NCBI GenBank assembly: GCA_025459035.1
Contig: JALORJ010000163.1
Span: forward strand, 1-6,334
Source of the DNA: Burkholderiales bacterium
GTDB lineage: Bacteria > Pseudomonadota > Gammaproteobacteria > Burkholderiales > Ga0077523
Reading direction: 5' to 3'
DNA length: 6,334 nucleotides
Shown one piece after another: positions 1 to 6,334 of this stretch (its first letter is position 1; every line of letters begins with the position of its first letter). Position numbers and translations under genes: made by a program. The notes beneath the pieces were generated by a model. The model had not been told where the DNA came from, did no database searches, and saw only the letters and a program-made list of their open reading frames with translations.

Positions 1-777
1 CCGGCGGCAGCCGATGCGGCGGACGACAGCGATGCATGGAGCGATGCCGCGCCGACGGCGCCGCGCCGCGATCGTCCCGCGCGCGCGCCCACGACGGGGG
101 CAGCGCCGACCGACGCGGACGATCGCGGGACCGACGCGAACACGCTGGACGTGTGGTGGCGTGGTCGCGTCGCGCAGGCGGGCGAGATCGCGCGCGAGGC
201 GGGTCGGCTCGGCGCGTCGTGGGCGCGGGTGGTCGCGCGCGACGCGGCACCGTCGGGCGTGGCGTGGCGCACGGCGCTGGCCGGCTTCGTCGCGCGTGCG
301 TCGCGCGACGCGTGGTCGTGGTCGCGGCCGTCGCGACGCGAGGGCAGCGACGGCCTGTGGCTGCCGCCGCTGGCCGCGGGCACGCCCCGGCTCGCGATCG
401 CGATCGACACCAGCGGCTCGATCGACGCGGTGAAGCTCGCGCGCTTCACCGCCGCCGTCGATGCGCTGGTCGCGCAGGTGCGCGCCGAAGTGCTGCTGTT
501 CGCGTGCGACGAGCGGCTGGCGCCGGGCGCGCCGTGGCATGCGCCGGCCGGCGCGCCGATCCCGTGGCCGGCGGTCGTCGCGGGCGGCGCCGGCACGGAC
601 TTCCGCCCGGTGTTCGACGCGCTGCATGCGCAGGGCCTGCCGCCCGACGGGCTGGTGTGGTTCACCGACGGCGAGGGCGTCTATCCCGACCACGCACCGG
701 CGTGGCCGGTGCTGTGGGTGATCGACGGCCGTGCGGTACCGCCGTTCGGCGAGCGCGTGGTGCCCGACGCGGCGTGA
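1..777 (+). CDS. DUF2201-type putative metallopeptidase, VWA-like C-terminal part (5' truncated by the window)
   Basis: The frame is open from base 1 to a TGA at 775-777, giving 258 codons with no convincing start, so this is the 3' part of a longer gene. The first ~50 residues are a low-complexity Ala/Asp/Arg/Pro/Thr linker. Next comes an amphipathic stretch ending in a DAWSWSRPSRR segment, which resembles the D-x-SW-x-RP-x-RR element before the VWA-like domain of COG3864/DUF2201 proteins. The VWA-like domain follows. It carries a MIDAS-type DTSGS (fragment residues 136-140), a GGAGTDFRP loop (195-203) supplying the expected Thr, and WFTDGEG (220-226) supplying the final Asp, so all metal-ion-dependent adhesion elements look intact. 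Family members have an N-terminal putative metallopeptidase region, which would lie left of this window. They are usually encoded beside a MoxR-type AAA+ ATPase and are thought to act with it as a chaperone-like pair. The partner is not visible here. The gene converges on gltS. Family identity is fairly secure; the cellular role is unknown. Confidence 0.85.
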   Translation, partial: PAAADAADDSDAWSDAAPTAPRRDRPARAPTTGAAPTDADDRGTDANTLDVWWRGRVAQAGEIAREAGRLGASWARVVARDAAPSGVAWRTALAGFVARASRDAWSWSRPSRREGSDGLWLPPLAAGTPRLAIAIDTSGSIDAVKLARFTAAVDALVAQVRAEVLLFACDERLAPGAPWHAPAGAPIPWPAVVAGGAGTDFRPVFDALHAQGLPPDGLVWFTDGEGVYPDHAPAWPVLWVIDGRAVPPFGERVVPDAA

Positions 778-807
778 AGGGCCGGCGCGGCACGGCCGGA
801 TCGGGGG

Positions 808-2061
808 TCAGTGCAGGCCGGGCAGCGCCATGAAGGCGCGGATCAGCATCGCGTTGACGACGTCGACGAAGATCGCGCCGGCCAGCGAGATCGTCAGCAC
901 CGCGCGCGGGCTCGGACCGTGGCGCGCGGTGACGCGATCCATCGTCGCCATCGCGACCGGCATCGACGACAGGCCGTAGCCGATCACGCCGCCGACCGTG
1001 ACGGCCGCGTCGTAGCTGCGCCCGAGCCACGCGAACAGCACCCACGCGCACACCGCGCACGTGGTGACGATCTGCACCGCCGAGATGACGGCGATCGGCC
1101 CGGCCAGCGCCGCGAGCATCCACAGCTGCACGGACATCAGGCTCATCGCGAGGAACAGTTCGAGCGCCAGTTCGCCGAACAGGTCGATCGCGCGCGTGGC
1201 CGTGGGAATGCGCAGCACGTCGGCGATGTTGGTCAGCACCACGGCGACCAGCATCGCGGTGAGGAAGCCCGGCACCGTGATGCCGGCCGCCGTCACTGCC
1301 GCGTGCAGCAGACGCCCGACGACCACGCACAGCGCGAGCACGATCAGCGCGTCGATCGCGCGGTCGAGCGTCAGCGCGGGGCTGCCGGCATCGCCACGCG
1401 GATGGCTCACCGGCGTCGACGCGGTGTCGACCGCGTGCAGCGGCGGTGCCGGGGTGTCGATCGTGACGGCGAGGCGGGTGGCCACCGGTGCGAGCGCGTG
1501 CCGGCGCACGAGCCAGCCGGTGAGCGGTGCGGCCGCCAGGCCGCCGACGACCACGCCGATCGTCGCGCAGGCCAGCCCGACCTCGGTGGCGCCGACGACG
1601 CCGAGGGCTTCGCCTTCCTTGCCCCATGCGACCGCCGTGCCGGGGCCGCCGACGAACGGGATGCTGCCCGCGAGCAGGCCCATGAACGGGTGCAGGTCGA
1701 AGACGCGGGCGCCGATGAGGCCGATCACGTTCTGCATCACGAGCAGGCCGACCGTGAACGCGCAGACGACGAACAGCGGTCGGCCGCCGCTGCGCAGCGC
1801 CGCGAGCTTCGCGGTGAGGCCGATGGTCGCGAAGTACACCGGCAGCAGCACGTCGCGCAGGTCGTTCGCGAAGCGGACCTCGACGGCGCCGGCAGCGCGC
1901 GCGATGGCGAACACGGCGGCGAACAGCACGCCGCCGTAGATCACCGACGGGACGTTGGCGGCTTCGAGCGCCGGGACGCGCCGCGTGATCCAGCGCCCGA
2001 CGAGAATCGCGGCCAGGGCGACGACGAGCGTCTGCGGCGCGTCGAGCGCCAGCGGGGTCAC
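808..2061 (-). CDS. gltS: GltS-family sodium/glutamate-type symporter (divergent motifs)
   Basis: The product is a 417-residue polytopic membrane protein, close to the ~400 residues of E. coli GltS, predicted to import an amino-acid anion with Na+ across the inner membrane. Hydrophobic segments fall near residues 10-25, 37-56, 70-85, 95-117, 125-146, 158-184, 233-253, 257-281, 291-346, 352-370 and 387-410. A hydrophilic loop at ~186-232 separates two halves, as expected for the inverted-repeat GltS fold. Family hallmarks are YFATIGLTAKLAALRSGG (76-93), LLAGSIPFVGGPGT (129-142), ATEVGLACATIG (158-169) and AGAIFVDVVNAMLI (394-407). Both re-entrant-loop signatures deviate from my memory of E. 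coli GltS: GGPGT replaces GGHGT, and GYGLSSMP (361-368) replaces the GxGLGATP-type motif. Substrate is therefore uncertain. I chose the GTG at 2061-2059 because its GTGA overlaps the phhB stop and the N-terminus then fits the family. A longer upstream frame is only phhB read in another frame. The gene is probably translated by coupling to phhB. Confidence 0.87.
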   Translation of the reverse strand: MTPLALDAPQTLVVALAAILVGRWITRRVPALEAANVPSVIYGGVLFAAVFAIARAAGAVEVRFANDLRDVLLPVYFATIGLTAKLAALRSGGRPLFVVCAFTVGLLVMQNVIGLIGARVFDLHPFMGLLAGSIPFVGGPGTAVAWGKEGEALGVVGATEVGLACATIGVVVGGLAAAPLTGWLVRRHALAPVATRLAVTIDTPAPPLHAVDTASTPVSHPRGDAGSPALTLDRAIDALIVLALCVVVGRLLHAAVTAAGITVPGFLTAMLVAVVLTNIADVLRIPTATRAIDLFGELALELFLAMSLMSVQLWMLAALAGPIAVISAVQIVTTCAVCAWVLFAWLGRSYDAAVTVGGVIGYGLSSMPVAMATMDRVTARHGPSPRAVLTISLAGAIFVDVVNAMLIRAFMALPGLH

Positions 2062-2399
2062 AGCTCGAACAGCGCGTCGATCTTGGCGGCGCAGATGAAG
2101 TCGTTGGTCGACAGCCCGCCGATCGCGTGCGTGGTGTAGCGCACGGTCACCGTCGAGTACTCGAGGGTGATGTCGGGATGGTGATCCTCGCGGTGCGAGA
2201 TCCACGCGGTCGCGTTCGCGAACGCGACGGACTCGTGGTAGTTCGCGAACTTCCACGTCCGCACGATGTGCGTGCCGTCGAGGCTCCAGCCGGGCAGACC
2301 GGCCAGCAACGCACGCACCTGCGCATCACCGAGCGGTTCGATGCCGCCTTCGCACGGCGCGCAGCGGCTGCGCTTGAGGGTGTCGGCGACGTCGCCCAT
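2058..2399 (-). CDS. phhB: Pterin-4a-carbinolamine dehydratase (4a-hydroxytetrahydrobiopterin dehydratase)
   Basis: This is a 113-residue cytosolic enzyme of typical family length. The family dehydrates 4a-hydroxytetrahydropterin, made by aromatic amino acid hydroxylases, to quinonoid dihydropterin so that the cofactor can be recycled. The diagnostic active-site run SHREDHHPDI spans residues 68-77 with the paired histidines at 73-74, and a further conserved-looking His is at 91 in TTHAIGGLSTND (89-100). An N-terminal CAPCEGG (13-19) and a GW (37-38) also match bacterial PhhB proteins. The ATG at 2399-2397 lies 5 nt after the stop of the upstream protease gene and has a GGAG Shine-Dalgarno ten bases upstream, inside that gene. 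The TGA at 2060-2058 overlaps the gltS GTG. No phenylalanine hydroxylase gene (phhA) is visible in the window, so either the partner enzyme is elsewhere or the protein has another role. The family assignment is secure. Confidence 0.94.
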   Translation of the reverse strand: MGDVADTLKRSRCAPCEGGIEPLGDAQVRALLAGLPGWSLDGTHIVRTWKFANYHESVAFANATAWISHREDHHPDITLEYSTVTVRYTTHAIGGLSTNDFICAAKIDALFEL

Positions 2400-2404
2400 G
2401 CGCG

Positions 2405-3682
2405 TCAGGCTCCGTGCGCCGCGGCGGTGGCCGGGGCGGTCGCGATCTGCTCGAGGCGCGCGATGCGCTGCGCCGCCGGCGGGTGCGAGTCGTGGAAGGC
2501 CGAGTGCAGCGGATCGGGCGTGAGCGTCGAGGCGTTGTCCTTGTAGAGCTTCACGAGCGCCTGCACCAGGTCGCGGCCCGAGGCCTGGCGCGCGGCGTAG
2601 GCGTCGGCCTCGAACTCGTGCTTGCGCGACAGCGCCGCCATCGCCGGGCGCAGCAGGAACGCGAACACCGGCACGACCATGAAGAACACGACCAGCGCCA
2701 TCGCGTCGGAGGCGGGCGCCGTGACGCCGACGCCGTCGAAGAACCACGCCGCGTCGCGCAGCATGCCCAGCGCGCCGAGGAACGCGAAGCTGGTCGCGAA
2801 CGACCACAGCATCCGCCGCGTGACGTGGTTCATGCGGTAGTGACCGAGTTCGTGCGCAAGCACGGCCTCGATCTCGGACGGCGTGAGGCGCGCGAGCAGC
2901 GTGTCGAAGAAGACGATGCGCTTGGCGCGCCCGAACCCGGTGAAGTACGCGTTGCCGTGCGCCGACCGCCGCGACCCGTCCATGACGAAGAGCCCCTGCG
3001 AGGTGAAGCCGCACTTCGTGAGCAACGCCTCGATGCGGCGCTTGAGGTCGCCTTCTTCCATCGGCGAGAAGCGGTTGAACAGCGGCGCGATGAAGGTCGG
3101 GTAGATCGCGAGCGCGGCGACCTGGAAGAGCGTCCACACGCCCCACACCCAGAGCCACCACAGGCTGCCGGACTCGCGCATGAACCACAGCACGGCGAGC
3201 AGCAGCGGCAGCCCGAACAGCGCGCCGAGCGCCGTGCTGCGGGCGAGGTCGGCGAAGAACATCGCCGGGGTCATCTTGTTGAAGCCGAAGCGGGTCTCGA
3301 TGCCGAAGACGCGGTAGAGGTTCAGCGGCAGCTCGATCGCAGAGGTCACCACCAGCACCGCGGCGACGAACACGACACCGCCGGCCAGGCCGTCGCCGAC
3401 GAGCGATGTCGCCGCCGTGTGCAGCGCCTCGAACCCGCCGCCGAGCGTGAGCACCAGCAGCACCAGCGCGTCGATGCCGAGCGACGCCATGCCGAGCGAG
3501 GTCTTCGCGACCGAGTAGTCCGCCGCCTTCTGGTGGGCTGCGAGGTCGATCTGCGGCGCGAACGGCGCCGGCACCCGATCGCGATGACGCACGATGTGGC
3601 GCACGTGCCGGCGCGCGAGCCACAGGCGCAGTCCGGTGCCGAGCGCGAGGACGGCGAGGAAGAGGGCGGTGAATGCGGTCAT
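2405..3682 (-). CDS. M48 family (Ste24/CAAX prenyl protease type) membrane zinc metallopeptidase
   Basis: This 425-residue integral membrane protease is longer than HtpX (~290 residues) and matches the Ste24 branch of M48. Hydrophobic segments fall near residues 3-22, 66-82, 98-116, 150-168, 174-198, 291-307 and 327-346. The zinc site is visible as LAHELGHYRMNH (275-286), with His277, Glu278 and His281 forming HExxH. The third ligand is probably Glu356 in HEFEAD (355-360). Other family blocks are PLFNRFSPMEEGDLK (200-214), GNAYFTGFGRAKRIVFFDTLL (243-263, ahead of the active site) and a C-terminal HPPAAQRI (400-407). The eukaryotic enzyme trims prenylated proteins. Bacteria generally lack CAAX prenylation, so the bacterial role is more likely membrane-protein quality control, which is an inference. 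The ATG at 3682 has an AGGA nine bases upstream. It is the first gene of a compact block with phhB and gltS and is divergent from orn. Confidence 0.93.
   Translation of the reverse strand: MTAFTALFLAVLALGTGLRLWLARRHVRHIVRHRDRVPAPFAPQIDLAAHQKAADYSVAKTSLGMASLGIDALVLLVLTLGGGFEALHTAATSLVGDGLAGGVVFVAAVLVVTSAIELPLNLYRVFGIETRFGFNKMTPAMFFADLARSTALGALFGLPLLLAVLWFMRESGSLWWLWVWGVWTLFQVAALAIYPTFIAPLFNRFSPMEEGDLKRRIEALLTKCGFTSQGLFVMDGSRRSAHGNAYFTGFGRAKRIVFFDTLLARLTPSEIEAVLAHELGHYRMNHVTRRMLWSFATSFAFLGALGMLRDAAWFFDGVGVTAPASDAMALVVFFMVVPVFAFLLRPAMAALSRKHEFEADAYAARQASGRDLVQALVKLYKDNASTLTPDPLHSAFHDSHPPAAQRIARLEQIATAPATAAAHGA
2410..2413 (-). promoter_or_regulatory. Ribosome binding site of phhB
   Basis: GGAG on the - strand sits ten bases before the phhB ATG and lies within the last codons of the upstream M48 gene. 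This supports cotranscription and fixes the phhB start. Confidence 0.55.
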
Positions 3683-3691
3683 GCGCGGAGG

Positions 3692-3695
3692 TCCT
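3692..3695 (-). promoter_or_regulatory. Ribosome binding site of the M48 protease gene
   Basis: AGGA on the - strand lies nine bases before the ATG at 3682. It supports this start over longer in-frame possibilities. Confidence 0.5.
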
Positions 3696-3863
3696 GCGAA
3701 GGTTCGGGGGCAGCCGGCGTTCGACCGCGGTCGGGTCCGGACGTGCGACGGGCGTCGGGTTTGCGACGCGCGCGGCCACCGTGACAGACTCGGATGCTAA
3801 CCACGGGGGACGGCCGGACGCGACGCGTTTGCCCGAACACCCGGATCGATTCGCTCACTCGCC

Positions 3864-3868
3864 GGAAG
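3864..3868 (+). promoter_or_regulatory. Ribosome binding site of orn
   Basis: GGAAG is followed by an eight-base spacer and the ATG at 3877. It selects this start over the in-frame GTG at 3781, which would add 32 residues with no counterpart in the family. Confidence 0.6.
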
Positions 3869-3876
3869 CGCGCCCG

Positions 3877-4408
3877 ATGGCCCAGGACCCTCGCCACCTC
3901 GTGTGGCTCGACATGGAGATGACCGGGCTCGACCCGGATCGCGACCGCGTGATCGAGATCGCGATCGTGGTCACCGACGCGAACCTCGAGGTGATCGCCG
4001 AAGGGCCGGTGATCGCAGTGCACCAGTCCGACGCCGTGCTGGCGGGCATGGATGCGTGGAACACCGCGACGCACGGCAAGTCCGGGCTGACCGACCGCGT
4101 GCGCGCGTCGACGATCGACGAGGCCGAGGCCGAGCGGCAGTGCCTGGCCTTCGTCGAGCACCACGTGCCCGCACGCACGTCGCCGATGTGCGGCAACTCG
4201 ATCTGCCAGGACCGCCGCTTCATGGCGCGGCATCTGCCGCGGCTGGAGGCGTGGTTCCACTACCGCAACCTCGACGTCAGCACCCTGAAGGAGCTGGCAA
4301 AACGCTGGAAGCCCGGTCTGGTCGAGCAGCTGAAGAAGCACGGCCGGCACGAGGCGCTCGCGGACATCCACGAATCCATCGCCGAGCTGCGCTTCTACCG
4401 CGAGCACT

Positions 4409-4422
<14 letters not shown>
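3877..4422 (+). CDS. orn: Oligoribonuclease (DEDDh 3'-5' exoribonuclease)
   Basis: This 181-residue cytosolic enzyme has the same length as E. coli Orn. Orn degrades 2-5 nt RNA fragments to mononucleotides and hydrolyses pGpG left by c-di-GMP phosphodiesterases; it is essential in several proteobacteria. All catalytic residues are in the expected positions: Asp12 and Glu14 in WLDMEMTGLD (10-19), Asp112 in CGNSICQDRRFM (105-116), and His158 and Asp163 in HEALADIHES (158-167). The internal blocks WNTATHGKSGL (61-71) and HYRNLDVSTLKEL (128-140) are also characteristic. The start is supported by a GGAAG ribosome binding site and by family length. The gene is divergent from the M48 protease gene. 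Its TGA (4420-4422) lies inside the 3' end of the convergent pgi. Family identity is essentially certain. Confidence 0.98.
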
Positions 4423-6064
<1,642 letters not shown>

Positions 6065-6236
6065 CGGGCTCGGGTCAGAACGTGTGGAGCCATTCGCCGC
6101 GCCCGAGCGAGCGCGACCGGCGGTGTCGATCAAGGCGCGAAGCGCAGCCGTGGCGGGCTCCACGGCGAGCATTCGCAACGCCGAGCGGCGCCGTCGGGCG
6201 CGTTCGAGCGGGTGTGGCGGATGGCGGCACAGGTTC
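6065..6236. promoter_or_regulatory. Intergenic region upstream of pgi
   Basis: This is 172 nt between the stop of the right-edge gene and the pgi start, both on the - strand. It could hold the pgi promoter. TTGATC (- strand, 6133-6128) resembles a -35, but nothing like a -10 follows at the right spacing. An inverted repeat, GCTCGGG (6068-6074) with CCCGAGC (6102-6108), could form a 7-bp stem with a 27-nt loop in the pgi leader just before its ATG. No U-tract terminator for the upstream gene is visible. Confidence 0.4.
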
Positions 6237-6334
6237 TCAGTCGATCCAGCGCACCGCGCCGCGCGCGGCAAGCCCGGCCGCGTCCCAGAACCCGAGCGTC
6301 TCGCCGCGGCGCACGCGGGCAAGCGCATCGGCTT
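6237..6334 (-). CDS. C-terminal end of an unidentified protein (runs off the right edge)
   Basis: Reading the - strand from the right edge gives 31 codons ending in TGA (6239-6237). The tail contains LGFWDAAGLAARGAVRWID. In this frame 28 of 31 codons end in G or C, the pattern expected of coding sequence in this genome, and it carries Trp and Phe residues within an otherwise ordinary composition. It lies upstream of pgi in the same direction, so the two could be cotranscribed across the 172-nt gap. I do not recognise the family. The piece is short, so in this GC-rich DNA it could still be a chance open frame. Confidence 0.5.
   Translation of the reverse strand, partial: ADALARVRRGETLGFWDAAGLAARGAVRWID

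Larger units (their letters stand above)
3683..3876. promoter_or_regulatory. Divergent intergenic region between the M48 protease gene and orn
   Basis: These 194 nt separate two genes transcribed away from each other, so they should hold promoters for both. I cannot fix a sigma-70 promoter with proper spacing. The least GC-rich stretch is 3782-3801, containing GATGCTAAC, which could serve as a weak -10 for orn, but no matching -35 stands at 17 nt. A perfect 12-bp palindrome CGACCGCGGTCG lies at 3722-3733. TGCGACG occurs twice in direct orientation, at 3744-3750 and 3762-3768 (18 nt start to start). These are operator candidates only by position; GC-rich sequence produces such patterns by chance. 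Confidence 0.5.

Noticed and set aside
393..402. GCGATCGC-type octamer, as in the cyanobacterial HIP1 repeat
   Set aside because: It is an isolated occurrence inside a coding region that encodes alternating Ala-Ile residues. GATCG-containing words are common throughout this GC-rich window.
780..799. Short inverted repeat GGCCG/CGGCC (or CCGGC/GCCGG) between the VWA gene and gltS, considered as a bidirectional terminator
   Set aside because: The stem is only 5 bp with an 8-nt loop and there is no T-run on either side. In this base composition such repeats are expected by chance.
811..2139. Long open frame (over 400 codons) on the + strand opposite gltS
   Set aside because: It is antisense to a clear GltS frame, and its translation is an Arg/His/Asp/Gln-rich string without domains. 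This is a usual artefact of very high GC, where stops are rare in shadow frames.
2414..3784. Long + strand open frame opposite the M48 protease gene
   Set aside because: The composition is dominated by Arg, Glu, His and Gln with no recognisable fold, and the opposite strand carries an M48 protease with all its motifs.
3781..3876. Alternative upstream GTG start for orn
   Set aside because: It would add 32 residues without any family counterpart and lacks a good ribosome binding site. The ATG at 3877 has GGAAG at 8 nt and gives the canonical 181 residues with the catalytic residue numbering matching E. coli Orn.

Overview
This is a very GC-rich, gene-dense chromosomal window with no mobile element, RNA gene, CRISPR array or phage signature that I can see. 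The Orn sequence (HQ-x-D near residues 49-52, THGKSGL, ALADIHESI and YREHF segments) and the ~550-residue Pgi with its GEPGTNGQHAFFQ loop resemble betaproteobacterial (Burkholderiales-type) proteins from memory. I therefore lean towards a high-GC betaproteobacterium, with a high-GC gammaproteobacterium as the alternative. This is an inference without any search.

Layout from left to right. (1) The 3' part of a + strand gene ends at 777. It encodes the VWA-like C-terminal half of a DUF2201-type putative metallopeptidase with an intact MIDAS motif. (2) After a 30-nt gap comes a compact three-gene block on the - strand, read from right to left: an M48/Ste24-type membrane zinc protease (3682 to 2405), a pterin-4a-carbinolamine dehydratase PhhB (2399 to 2058) and a divergent GltS-family sodium/glutamate-type symporter (2061 to 808). 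The first two genes are 5 nt apart. The last two overlap by 4 nt (GTGA), and gltS starts with GTG. (3) A 194-nt divergent intergenic region separates this block from orn (oligoribonuclease, + strand, 3877-4422). (4) orn converges on pgi (glucose-6-phosphate isomerase, - strand, 6064 to 4409), and the two reading frames overlap tail to tail by 14 bp. (5) Upstream of pgi lie 172 nt of non-coding sequence, then the last 31 codons of an unidentified - strand gene running off the right edge.

The genes are mostly core metabolism and housekeeping: RNA end-processing and pGpG turnover (Orn), central sugar metabolism (Pgi), pterin cofactor recycling (PhhB), membrane proteolysis (M48) and amino-acid transport (GltS). 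I did not find a clearly new system. The observations most worth a second look are the altered signature motifs in the GltS-like transporter, the tight coupling of three functionally unrelated genes without a visible phhA, and the orn/pgi coding overlap.
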